Assembly: GCF_024166365.1 (NCBI RefSeq)
Contig: NC_064836.1
Span: 36,438,833 to 36,502,832 of the forward strand
Direction of reading: 5' to 3'
Length of the DNA: 64,000 nt
Origin: Elephas maximus indicus
Taxonomy: Eukaryota; Chordata; Mammalia; Proboscidea; Elephantidae
The first letter of the stretch is position 1. Each line of letters begins with the position of its first letter. Positions 30,482 through 41,589 of the stretch are shown in pieces. A program made the position numbers and the translations under genes. Under the pieces are notes generated by a model. The model was given only the letters and a program-made list of their open reading frames with translations. It made no database searches and had not been told where the DNA came from.

Positions 30482-31317
30482 AAAAAAAGATTCCCTAGAG
30501 GTAGGACAGTACACAATACCGGGGAAGCCAGCACAACCTGTACAAGACAAGGTCATGGAAGCTCCACAGACACCTCCAAACTCCTCGAGGGACCGAATTG
30601 CTCGGCTGAGAGCTGTAGTGACCATGGTTTCGGGGAACATCTATCTCAACTGGCACAACACAGTTTACGGAGAATATGTTCCACATTCTATTTTGGTGAG
30701 TAGCGTCTGGGGTCTTAAAAGGCTGTGACTGGCCATTTAGGATGGGCTCCACTAGTCTCACCCTTTCAGGAGCAAGGAAGAATGAAGAAAACTAAAGACA
30801 CAAAGGAAAGATTAGTCCAAAGGACCAATGGACCACGTCTACCATGGCCTCTACCAGACTGAGTCCAGTACAACTAGATGGTACCTGGCTGCCACTACTG
30901 ACTGCTCTAACAGGGATCACAACAGAGGGTCCCAAACAGAGCTGGAGAAAAATGGAGAACAAAATTCTAACTCAAAAAGAAAGACCAGACTTGCTGACCT
31001 GACAGAGACTGGAGAAACCCTGAGAGTATAGCTCCTGATACCCTTTCAGCTCAGTAATGAAGTCACTCCTGAGGTTCATCGTTTAACCAAAGATTGATCT
31101 GGCCCATAAAACAAAATGAGACTAAAGAGGCACACCAGGACTAGAAGGCAGGAGGGGACAGGAAAGCTGGTAATAGGGAACCCAAGGTTGAGAAGCGAGA
31201 GTGTTGACATGTCGTAGGGTGGTTAACCAATGTCATAAAACAATATGTGTACAAACTGTTTAATGAGAAACTAGTTTGTTCTGTAAACCTTCATCTATAG
31301 TACAATTTAAAAAAAAG
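30482..31317 (+). mobile_element. L1 3' end, plus strand
   Basis: The plus-strand 3'UTR of the same L1 family: GAGGTAGGACAGTACACAAT, TGGGGTCTTAAAAGGCTGTG, GACCAGACTTGCTGACCTGA, CTGTTTAATGAGAAACTAGT, CCTTCATCTATAGTACAATT and an A-run. It lies 450 bp from the oppositely oriented copy at 29461-30035. Confidence 0.85.
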
Positions 31318-31447
31318 GAAAAAAATTCCATGGAGATTTATAAATAAGCACAAAAACAAACAACATAATGATTTCCTCTTTTGTAGTTGGAAAATGTACA
31401 GAAAAATGACCTGTTTGGAAATAAGTTGATTCTATTAGGAAAGCTGG

Positions 31448-31650
31448 AGTCCCTGGGTGGTGCAAACAGTTAACGTGCTCAGCTGTTACCTGAAAGATTG
31501 GAGGTTCAAGTCCGTGGGGAGGCACCTTGGAAGAAAGGCCTGGAAATCTACTTCTGAAAAATCACCCATTGAAAACCCTATGGAGCACAGCTCTACCCTG
31601 GTACACATCAGGTCATCATGAGTCAGAATCAACTCCACGGCAGCTGGTGT
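31448..31650 (+). repeat. Afrotherian SINE, long type, with perfect target duplication
   Basis: It runs AGTCCCTGGGTGGTGCAAAC to CCACGGCAGCTGGTGT. A perfect 14-bp repeat, ATTAGGAAAGCTGG, lies at 31434-31447 and 31651-31664. It ends without the usual T-rich tail. Confidence 0.93.
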
Positions 31651-31664
31651 ATTAGGAAAGCTGG

Positions 31665-33300
31665 GAATAGGAAAGGTAGAAGGGAAAAGAGGTAGCATGG
31701 CATTTTCATATGCCACATAATGTCCAAGTTATTCCCACAGGGACTTGTCTGTCCTAAAGGATATTGTCTACATAGGGAAAAAATTCACTTCTGTATAGCT
31801 GGTGACCTCCTCGGACATGTCCCCAGACCATACCAACACTTCCAGGCTTCTCTGACCCCAGTGTAAGTTACAGCGAGAGAGGATTTTCCTAGTCACTTCA
31901 GTGACTTTCTAAATAGAAATGGAAGAACCCAGAAAAGTTTTTGAATGAAAATCTTCAATCCTGTTGGCAATGCCTATTTTCCCTGCAGGCCATTTGGAAG
32001 TGATGAGTTCTCATTACCTGATGGTTTTCTGGAAACACAAGTTTGATTTGGGGTCAATAATTAAAGGGCACTAGGTTTTGTTCCAGTGGCTCCATAATAA
32101 AAGGTATGCTCAGTATGGCTGAGGAGAAAGGCTACAGAAGTTCTTATTTGTATACTTAGGCTTTGCATAAACATAATGAAGATAAAATGAGAGGAATTCA
32201 GAGCACAAAAGTGACGCATGCTTCAATTTTCCTGATACTTGAAGAAATTGTACATGAGGGAAAACCATCGAGAAATGTATTTCAAATTTCCACTGATTTT
32301 CTTGTGTAGAAGCAGTTGTCATCATATTCTTTTTCTAAAAAGTGAAAAAGGGAAGTGACGAAGAACAAATGTATCACGGTTCATTGACTGCAAGACTCTA
32401 ATAATGAAGATTGTGTGTGTGTGTGTGAAAGTAAATGAGAGGGGGCAGGTGTGTGAAGGAAGAGAAAGGAGAGTTTTTAGTAAATGAAAAGTACATGTCT
32501 ATATTTAAAACATGTAATTTAGTCTAAGATAATGCAAAGTAGAACAAAAATGGCTACAGGGGAATACTACAGAGAAAGGGATTGGTTGGATAGGGTAGTT
32601 CCCACAGTAGTTTTAAATCCAGTAGCTATGTTTTAATCTCCTAAACTAAAAGCTCTGTGATTTCATATAACTGCCATGAATAGGTTCTGGTCACAAACTT
32701 TTAGATAAATCATGTGTTATTTAGATTTGCTTTTTGCGTTTTCCTTCAAAGAGCTATCAAGGTGATCACACTCCTGGTAAACAGTTTCAGTAAAATTAAT
32801 ATAGTTAATTGTAATAATATTAGATCAACTAATTAGACCAAAATAGTTCTCTGAAAACTTTTAAAGTAGTTTGAATTATGTCTAGTCATTTTGCCTTCAA
32901 ATAGTAATGAAAAGTCAAGTGGCTAAAGGGATACTGCCAAGGTAGACACATTTCAAATTTGAAACTATTCTTTTTGCATTGACATTTTTATTAATACAGT
33001 TGTTTTCATATAGGAAAATCATTTCTCTAGTTAGTAAATCTTTCTCTGATTTTTACAGTGTTAACTAGTCAGGCATGAAACCGACCTCATTGCTGGCATC
33101 TCCAGATATGCAACATGTCAACATGCTCAGGCATCGCTTTTCTTTCCTTGTTGGTTCAGCTCTTGAATACAAAGAAAAAAAAATAGTTCATGCTGGCTAG
33201 CTGCTGTTCTTGATCTCAACATATTTATGAACCTAAGCTTTGAGGCTTCAAAATGTCTTCCAATTTAACATAAAAAGCCAATTTAATTTTGAGCACCTTT
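31665..33300. other. Unassigned sequence
   Basis: This is the longest stretch without recognised repeats in the left half, apart from a GT microsatellite near 32411-32427. No exon is evident. Confidence 0.4.
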
Positions 33301-33342
33301 GATGGTTGGTATTCATATATTGATGGTTGGTATTCATATATA
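33301..33342. repeat. 21-bp tandem duplication
   Basis: GATGGTTGGTATTCATATAT occurs at 33301 and again at 33322, two adjacent 21-bp units. An L2/MIR-like end (GCAGGATGCTTGGCCCGTAG, ACCCAATAAATGC) follows. Confidence 0.85.
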
Positions 33343-33938
33343 GCAGGATGCTTGGCCCGTAGTAGATACCCAATAAATGCCTGTAGGAGGAAGGAAATTT
33401 TCAAATTGAGTATTCTAGATGAGTTGGTGAGCTTTAATTTGGTCTGTGAAAATAGACCACTTCTAAGCCTTAACTGTATATACTATCTTATAACCTTCTG
33501 TTATAAGTTGCAACTAACCAAGATTTATCTGGACAACCAACACCAATTCTATAAAAAAATGATTTTATAATTGTTCAAGGAGTATTTCTCTGGGTAAGCA
33601 TATTGTATATTAGTTTTTATTTAAACTAAATCGTGACACACACTTATAAAAATTAAGCTCTACCAAGTTATTCAAAATTTAAAGTGAAAATAAAACACTT
33701 AAACTTACTACACTTGGCTGCTGAATTAAAGGAGACAACTTGTTGTGCTGTCAGCAATACTTGCCAAGGTCAGGCTCTGTTAAGATCCAGTGCTCATGAG
33801 CAGTGTATCAGTAGTCCTGATTGAGTGGACATGTCCATCCCTCTTCCCCACAACACTCGTAGGCACTAGGAGTCCCAGACATGGAGAGGAAGCTAATAAT
33901 TTGAAGAGGAGGGACTGAATGCCTGTATTTCTCCCCTA
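33343..33938. other. Mostly unassigned
   Basis: The L2/MIR-like end at about 33343-33385, then nothing recognised. Confidence 0.3.
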
Positions 33939-34096
33939 TTTGGTGTAATGGTTAAGAGCTTTGGCTGCTAACCTAAATGCTGGCAGTTCAAATCCACCAG
34001 GCACTCCTTGGAAACTCTACAGGACATTTCTACTTTGTCCTATAGGGTTGCTATGAGTTGGAACTGACTCAGTGGCAATGGGTTTGGATTTGGTAT
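33939..34096 (+). repeat. Afrotherian SINE, short type
   Basis: TTGGTGTAATGGTTAAGAGC, TTTGGCTGCTAACCTAAATG, CCACCAGGCACTCCTTGGAA and TCAGTGGCAATGGGTTTGGA. The first few bases of the head are missing. Confidence 0.88.
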
Positions 34097-34399
34097 TTCT
34101 ACATAGAGATGAAGCTTGTCATAACATCTTAATATTCATACACTCAAATAATTCTGATAAACAACTCAAAATTATACTTTTTAACTTATCAAAATCATGT
34201 AGAAGGAACGTTTCCTGGAACATAAATTACTTACAGTTTCAGGGGAGGTAAATACTAAAATGTCTTAGAGAAGAAGGATTAAATCTTTGGGGCTTCTTGA
34301 TTTGCTCTTGTTGATGGGTCTGTGCCTTGTCTAATAAGAAACGGTCTTAATCTTAGAGATTGTGGAATTTAAAGAGATTATAGAAATCACCTACTTATT
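34097..34399. other. Unassigned sequence
   Basis: Nothing recognised. Confidence 0.3.
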
Positions 34400-34575
34400 T
34401 TTTCATTAATTCGCCCAATAGTGAGAGTCTCCTAGGTAAGTACTGAGAGTAGGGAAGTAAAAAAAGACAGAAATGGCTTGTCTTCAGGGAACTTCACTTC
34501 AGTGGAGGAAGACAGTCATGAACAAGTTGTTATACATAAGAAATGTTATGAAGGAGAGGCTCAAGGTACTATCCA
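34400..34575 (-). mobile_element. L2 fragment
   Basis: TTTTTTCATTAATTCGCCCA, AGGGAACTTCACTTCAGTGG, AGGAAGACAGTCATGAACAA and AAATGTTATGAAGGAGAGGC follow the reversed L2 order. A possible plus-strand L2-like stretch follows at about 34665-34890. Confidence 0.45.
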
Positions 34576-34894
34576 AGCATGCAACAGCTGTATGAAACAA
34601 ATGAGGAAAACAGAAACACACAGCATGCTCTTCTGGGTTTTCATGTATTTTTTATTAAGCAATTCTGTGCACCTAGAATGTCCTGTTCAGGTTGATTTCA
34701 TAACATACTCCCACTCCCTAGACTGGGCTCAGAGCTCCTTCTCTGCCCTCTTCTGTCATTGTGTGCCTATGTCTCTCTTTCATTGTGTTCACCATGTTAT
34801 TAGAAATGATCTCTTTATGTGTCTGTTTCTGTCACTGACTCATACATTTTTTGAGGGCTGTGACAGATGTTACTCACCTTTCAACTGTAGTCAC

Positions 34895-35551
34895 TGACAA
34901 TTCAATTGAACTGGTGTGTCAATTGATTTGCTGAAGATCAAATTCTTAGGAAGAGGTATGATGAAGAGGAAAAGCTTCATTCTGGGCGGACAGGAAGACC
35001 GAATTCTACTCTTAGGCTGCCACTAACACGTTTGTTGTGGGAACTGAAAAGAAGGACATTACATGAATTTGGGTTGACTGCTTTGGACACTGACCTGTGG
35101 CACCCTGTGTGGTTCCCTGCATCCCTTTTTCTCAGTGCACCTCTGATTTCAGCCACAACTTTGGTCGGCATTCCTTGAATTCAGACTCATCTCATGCTGG
35201 CAGCTATTTCCTGTTTTCCTGGGAATTGGCCCAGTAAAGTGCAGACTGGAAGTAGTAGGGATTTAAGTACTTGAGGGCAATCCTTGGCCCAGGATGATGA
35301 AAGCTGTTGGAGAAATGCTTTAGCCTCTTATCCTTCAGCAGGATGATTCTGAGAGGTATTTCATTTGTTTCTCAGAGTCTGGAAGCTTAAAACCCCCGTT
35401 CATGATAACACAGCTTTATATTCCCTTTCGTCCTCATCTCTCTCACCTGCTCCCTCATTCTTGCTTCTTGGGATTGTGTCCCAAATAAACTACTTCCACC
35501 CAAGTCCAAGTCTTCATACTAGGTTCTGCTATTAGGGCTCAAACCATGACA
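34895..35551 (+). mobile_element. Possible solo LTR, about 657 bp
   Basis: The 3' end has the layout of a mammalian ERV LTR: GTGTCCCAAATAAACTACTT (AATAAA signal), then AGGTTCTGCTATTAGGGCTC and AAACCATGACA. If the element begins TGACAATTCAATTGAACTGG it has TG...CA ends with TCAC on each side (34891-34894, 35552-35555). The 3' end is more certain than the 5' end. Confidence 0.5.
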
Positions 35552-35555
35552 TCAC

Positions 35556-36147
35556 ATTAAGTGGTGGAAATCCGAAGCAAAGACCTAAATTGCCTAGTAT
35601 TTTTCTGTTCCAGACATTCCACATAATGCCCAATACAATCTCCCTAACAGCCTGTACTTCCTTACTTACATTTAGGTCCAGTCAAGAACAACCTGACTGA
35701 CTTTTCTTATAATATCCTTTCTATTTGCTATGTAAGATTTATGTAATTTTGGTATTTGTCTAATTTGTTGAAAGAATCTCTGGACAGGAAACTTGCATGA
35801 AGCCATGCAGTAGTCTCAGGGACAAGATCACCCAAATCTACTTGGAAACCTTTATGATGAATGCTCAATAGAAGGTATTGTAAGTCACAAGTTTTCAAGA
35901 ATCCCTGAAAAGAAGACATATGTGAGCCGAGTGTTCCTAAGTCCTTCAGCCTTCTGGGGTTACTCTGCCCTTTCAAATACAAATTCAATAAATTAGCCCC
36001 CCACCCACTGTGCAAATTCAATAAATGTTGCAGCCAGGCTGGTGTCCTCTCCATTGTTAACACAGGCAGTCAAGTGAAGGGGAATGGGACCAGGATGCTC
36101 TTATCGCTTGTATTCTCCCATTCACCATGCCTGCAAATATCCATTTA
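35556..36147. other. Unassigned sequence
   Basis: Nothing recognised. The open frame at 35728-36063 (minus) has no family signature. Confidence 0.3.
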
Positions 36148-36152
36148 CTATC

Positions 36153-36719
36153 TGTCTGAATTAGCTAGTGCTGCTATAACAGAATACCACAAATGGATGG
36201 CTTTAACAAACAGGAATTTATTCTTTCACAATCTAGGAGGCTAGAACTCTGAATTCACGGCACCAGCTCCCGGGGAATCCTTTCTTTCTCTGTCGGTTCT
36301 GGGGAAAGGTCCTTGCCATCAGTTTTCCTCTGGTCCAGGAGCTTCTCAGCACTGGGACCCCCAGTCCAAAGGACCCGCTCTGCTCCCAGCACTTTTTTCT
36401 TGGTAGCCTAAAGTCCTCTCTCCGCTTACTTCTCTTCCCCTTTTATCACTTGTAAGATAAAAGTTGATGTAGGCCACACCCTAGGAAAACTCCCTTTGCA
36501 TTGGATCAGGGCTGTGACCTGAGTAAGGTTGTTGCATCTCACCCTAATCTTCTTTAACACAATCTAATCTTGCCTCATTAGCCACCGGCAGAGATTAGGA
36601 TCTACAACACATGGGAAAATCACATCAGATCACAAAATGGAGGGCAACCACACAATACTGGGAATCACAGCCTAGCCACATGATACACATTTTGGGGAGA
36701 CACAATTCAATCCATAACA
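36153..36719 (-). mobile_element. MaLR-like solo LTR family A, perfect 5-bp duplication
   Basis: The plus strand starts TGTCTGAATTAGCTAGTGCT and ends ATTCAATCCATAACA, giving TG...CA ends. CTATC lies on both sides (36148-36152 and 36720-36724). Shared family blocks are TGGATGGCTTTAACAAACAG, GGAGCTTCTCAGCACTGGGA, CTACAACACATGGGAAAATC. No internal sequence remains. Confidence 0.88.
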
Positions 36720-36724
36720 CTATC

Positions 36725-37479
36725 TCAGTTTCATCACCTCTGGATCTATTATTCTTCTGGCCCCTGTCTCCTGTCCACACCAATTTATCCAAGTCAGACA
36801 CAGCCACCTCTCCTCTATTGTCCTGTGTATCTCCAGCTCAGAAAATCTACTTTCTCTGAAGGCTTGGTGATAGTAACAGGGAATTAGAGCACCAATCAGG
36901 AAACAGCCAAAAATGAAATAAATGAATTACTTTTCTTGAAGTTCTCAGCCATCTCTGCTCCAGGGGACTCTTACTTTTTTATTCTTCTTTTTTAGCTCCT
37001 GGTCTGCTGCCATCTTTGTGGGTCTTCTCTCTCCCTCCAGAGTCTCTATTCTTCTGCTACTTTCTCCAAGCCTCCAAATTCACCTCCCTCCTCCAATTAC
37101 AAATAAAACACTTTTTAAATGGACGTTATTACTGCATGAGGAGTGTCCTGTTGATTTGTCAAATGGAACAATTTAGCTTCCTATTTTTTGCAACCTCCTC
37201 CCTCTAGACTCTGCCCCGGACGTTGCCTTTTATATCAAAAAGTCCTAAGAATATGTTCTCTCAAACAAAATGCCAGTTTGCAGTGCACACTTAGCAATCC
37301 AAGAATTAGTATAAACTTAGAAATCACAGATTTTTTTTTTTTTTAACTGTATAGAGACAAAATTCTTAGGTGGTCTCAAGGTCAAAGTATTGCTCACAGC
37401 TCCTCTACCAGAGGCCTTCGTTAAAGGAAGCAGGACAGCACCAGACTTCTTGGCCCCTTCCCAGAATATAAAATCCAAG
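36725..37479. other. Unassigned sequence
   Basis: No repeat recognised. A T-run occurs at about 37330-37344. Confidence 0.3.
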
Positions 37480-38000
37480 GGTCAGATTTACCCCACTTGC
37501 TCCGGTGGGTGAAGGGGGGCACTACCTCGTTACTGCCTGGTGGGAGTGAAAGTCCAGGTTGCACACTTGGCTACTGTTGACACCCACAGGGGAGGTGTTC
37601 CTCATTACTGCTGTGTGGGTGGGTGTTCAGCCTTCCCACTCCATCTCTGCTGATACCACCATGGCGTGGAGGGAAGGAATACCACATTACTGCTTCTCAT
37701 ATGGCCTCCCCTCACAAAGAGTGATGGCGGTGGTCTCCTTACCCATTGGCAGTGATAGAAACCCTGACTCTCTTCTATGCCTCCTCTGATACCACCCAGT
37801 GGGAAAGGAGAGAGGTAGGGTTTGAAGTCCAGCCTTTCCTCTGACTCTGTGGGGAAGTGAGGCCTCCTTACTACCCGGCAGGATGAAAATCCTCACTCCC
37901 ACCCGGGCTGTCTCTGACGCAACTCTGATGGAGAGGTGGGGTGCTCCTTTACGGCTGGTCTTTGCAGGTGGAGTGGGGTTGGGGTCTCAATTTCTTCTGT
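37480..38000 (-). repeat. Imperfect tandem repeats resembling an old L1 5' region
   Basis: Four or five loosely repeated units of about 70-110 bp share the plus-strand pattern 'CTCATTACTGC...GGTGGG...AGTCCAG...TCTCTGCTGATACCACC', as at 37595, 37680, 37735 and 37860. Such units are known from 5' regions of older mammalian L1s. The fit is from memory and no adjoining ORF1 is visible. Confidence 0.4.
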
Positions 38001-38433
38001 GCTGTTTGGCTAGTTTAAAGTGGTTATTATCTAAAAGCTTTCTGTTTTTCTAGTATTGCTTTTTTTTGGTCCTTTGGCTAGAGGGAGCAGGCTTTTTTTT
38101 TTTTAAATCTATGCCCATTGGTGTTTCTACATTGTAAGTGTTTCCAGAAACTGCTCTGGCATATATGAGGCAAAAACAAAACCCCAGGAACTCATCGCCG
38201 GGCCTTTCCTCAAGTCCCAAGGTCCCTGGCCAGTCTGTCTTCTTCTCTTCAACTTTCAGAATCTTCTTCTGTTTGTACATAAGGAGAGGCTTTTCAGCTG
38301 TATTTAGTGGATGAGTAAAGTATATCTATTCCATCTTTCCGAAGCAGAAGTCTCTTTGATGTCTTTTAAGACAGAGTAGCTTTGGAGCCTTACAGTACCC
38401 TATTTAACCCACCTGTGGGGTTTTATAGGCTCT
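38001..38433. other. Unassigned sequence
   Basis: T-runs at 38057-38066 and 38092-38104. Nothing recognised. Confidence 0.3.
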
Positions 38434-38438
38434 CTCAC

Positions 38439-38907
38439 TGTCTTAGTCATCTAGTGCTGCTATAACAGAAATACCACAAGTGGATGGCTTTAACAAAGAG
38501 AAGTTTATTTCCTCACAGTAAAGTAGGCTAAAAGTCCAAATTCAAGGTGTCAGCTCCAGAGGAAGGCTTTCTATCTCTGTTGTCCTTCTCATCAATCTTA
38601 CTCCAGACTAGGAGCTTCTTGGCACAGGGACCCTGGGTCTAAAGGATGCGCTCTGCTCTTGGCACAGCTTTCTTGGTGGTATGAGGTCCCCCTGTCTCTC
38701 TGCTCACTTCTCTCATTTATATTTCAAGAGATTGCCTCAAGATACAATCCAATCTTGTAGATTGAGTCCTGTCTCACTAACACTACTGCCGCTCATCCTC
38801 CCTCATTAACATCATAGAGGCAGGTTTTACAACACATAGGAAAATAACACAATACTGGGAATCATGGCCCAGCCAAACTGATAACACACATAATTCAATC
38901 CATGACA
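38439..38907 (-). mobile_element. MaLR-like solo LTR family A, perfect 5-bp duplication
   Basis: The plus strand starts TGTCTTAGTCATCTAGTGCT and ends ATTCAATCCATGACA. CTCAC flanks both sides (38434-38438, 38908-38912). Length is 469 bp. It shares GGATGGCTTTAACAAAGAGA and TTGTAGATTGAGTCCTGTCT with the copy at 40575. Confidence 0.92.
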
Positions 38908-38912
38908 CTCAC

Positions 38913-40440
38913 TTTCGGTCACTGGCTTTAGGCATATCCCTGAGCCACCCAGAGGAGCGTCTGGTGGCATATGATGTTGTGCACCTTCCTGGCAGGCAGC
39001 AGCCACATTCCAAACTCCCACGTTTCATCTGCCCTTTTAGCGTTAGAAAGGTGTCTTTTCTCGTACTTCCTCTGTATCCTTCTCAGTGTCTATTTCTGAA
39101 TTATGTTGAAAAATCGAATAAAAATTCTTTATAGTCTGGAGAACGAATACCAAACGGGATAAAAATAATTTCAATTGTAACTTGCCATGCTTTATTATTT
39201 GTTCAAGCCAGACTTAAATCGATCATTTAGCGATTTCGTTTTTAAATGGTTTTGTTTGAGTTTTACAAAACAACTACTTTCGCAAAAGAAAATTTGATTG
39301 TCTTTGTAAGAAAACAGTTGTGTTTGTGCGTGTGTGTGTGCATACACTGTATTTCTGAATAGTAGAGAAAAACTAAATAATGTTGGGAATAATAGAGTAA
39401 GTGAAGAATCTCTGTTTAAATGTTGTCTCTGTCTCATTTGAAAGCTGCCTGGATAATTATTTTCAATTCCAAATGCCTCAGTGTTCACCATAATTACTGT
39501 TTTTTTCTGGGCATCATGAGCCAAGAAAGGCCAGACAGAGAGAATGTGAAATAGAATGGTTACTAATGCAGAAAGTGTGTTTAACCCCAGAATGCTAATA
39601 TCAATTAAAATAATATTATGGCTTCATGATTTTCTTTCAAAGATAATTTTCTCCTTCTAAATTGCCTTGGACAAGCTACTTCTTGCTACCAGCCTTGTCT
39701 CAAGGGATGTGTACTGACTGGAAATTTTGAGCATCTGTACAAATGTTTATTGAATTTTTAATAATAAGATTATGCACCAACAATAAGCAATCATCATTTT
39801 CCTGTGTGTTGAGCAATTGCTTGTAGTTGAACACCACAAAATTGGACTAAGGAATTCAGAAGAAATGACTAAGAAGAGTAAGTGGTTTGCATGTAGAACA
39901 CACTCGTAGACATTAAAAAAACAAATCAATGAATCGAACAATCAAGCCTTAATTGAAAACAAATTAAACAAGAAAATAAAGTTAGAATAACTCCAATGTA
40001 CCTGGAAGCAAAAAAAAAAAAAAAAAAATATCCTAACAACTGTGTGTTAAACACAGGTCTTTCTCGAAGAGTTTATATCCATCTTTCCTCTTCTCTTTGT
40101 AACCTCTCCCCTTTGAAGTTGGAATGCAGCTTAAGGGGAAGAACTGAAGAGGAATATCGTACTAGTTTTTACTTTTCTTTCACTTGGAGACAAAGAAAAC
40201 CTGAGAATGTAGAAAGACCTTCAGGGTTCACAGCCTTAAACTTCCTGTCTAGTGAGGGAGTATCTCCCCAGGATACACTTGTCTAAATCAGAGCAGTGGC
40301 AGAGAATTGCTCCCATTTTTTTTTAATTGCTCCCATTTTGATGCATGCTATTATTTTTTTGTTAGCTTCAATCATTGCAAAATCTTTACTCGTATTGGAT
40401 GAGTTGTTCCTCCATATTGTTCTAGTTCTGTCTTAGGGGG
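38913..40440. other. Unassigned sequence
   Basis: A GT tract at about 39322-39338 and an A-run at about 40011-40028. Otherwise nothing recognised. The 109-aa minus-strand frame at 39195-39524 has no family signature. Confidence 0.35.
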
Positions 40441-41375
40441 TGTTGGATTGAATTGCATCCCCCCAAAATATGTCGAAGTCTTAACCCCTGTACATGGGAA
40501 TGTGAATTTGTCTTAAATAAGGTCTTTGAGATGTTATCAGTTGGTTAAGGTGAGGTCATACAGGACATGAGGTCTGTTTTAGTCATCTAGTGTTGCTATA
40601 ACAGAAATACCACAAGCTGTTGGCTTTAATAAAGAGAAATATATTTTCTCACAGGCTAGGACACTGGAAGTCCAAATTCAGAGTGCCAGCTCCAAGAGAA
40701 GCCTTTCTATCTCTGTTAGCTCTGGGGGAAGGTCCTTATCATCAATTTTTCCCTGGTCTAGGAGCTTTTAATCACAGGGACCCAGATCCAAAGGATGCGC
40801 ACTCCTGGCTTTTCTCGCTTTGTGGAAATGAGGTTCCCCTGTCTCTACTGGCTTCTCTTTTAAGACAAAACCTAGTCTTGTAGATTGAGTCCTGCCTCAC
40901 TGACATAACTGCCTCCAATCCTGCCTCGTTAATATCATAGAGGTTAGGATTTACAACACATAGGAAAATCACATCGGATGACAAAATGGTGGACAATCAT
41001 ACAATATTGGGAATCATGGAGTAGCCAAGTTGACACACATTTTTTGGGGACAAAATTCAATCCACAACAAAGTCCTAATCCCATCTAAATCATGTTTTAG
41101 AAGTGAACAGACAAAAATAGAGACCCGGAAAACAGCCATGTGATGACAGAATCAGACACAGCCCCAAGTCAAGGACCACCAAAGGTTGCCAGGAGCCACC
41201 AGAAGCTAGAAGACAGGCATGGAACAGTTTCTCTCTCACAGCTCTCAGAAGGAATCAACATGACCCATACCCTGATTTGGACCACTATCATCCAGAACTG
41301 TGAGACAATAAATTTCTCTTTTTATAAGCCACGGCAGTTTGTGGTATTTTGTTACAGCAGTCCTAAGACACTAAG
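40441..41375 (+). mobile_element. MLT1-type LTR, split by a younger LTR
   Basis: Plus-strand MLT1-like order: TGTTGGATTGAATTGCATCC, AAGTCTTAACCCCTGTACAT, GTTAAGGTGAGGTCATACAG. After the nested LTR come AGGAGCCACCAGAAGCTAGA, CATCCAGAACTGTGAGACAA, TAAATTTCTCTTTTTATAAG and CAGTCCTAAGACA. The LTR at 40575-41069 lies in its middle. Confidence 0.75.
40575..41069 (-). mobile_element. MaLR-like solo LTR family A, nested in MLT1
   Basis: The plus strand starts TGTTTTAGTCATCTAGTGTT and ends ATTCAATCCACAACA (495 bp). AGGTC (40570-40574) and AAGTC (41070-41074) flank it: a 5-bp duplication with one mismatch. On its own strand, a TTCTCTTTATTAAAGCC region near the 3' end holds the likely polyadenylation signal. 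Confidence 0.88.
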
Positions 41376-41589
41376 AAGGGAACAATCCTAGATGCTCTTT
41401 CATGTGACAGGCTGTGTTTATTTATTTTTTATTTGGTAGGTTAAATAATTCCAGATTCTTCAACTATTCTGTGTTGACAGCACTTCTAGATATTTTATCA
41501 TCATAATAAACCCCTTCTTTTATTGCTTCCTATTTTACAAAGGTACCTACTAAAAAGTAATGCGAAACTCAATTTAAGAAAATTTCAGT

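Noticed and set aside
34478..34897. 139-aa plus-strand frame
   Set aside because: It begins in an L2-like fragment and continues through pyrimidine-rich DNA; no family signature.
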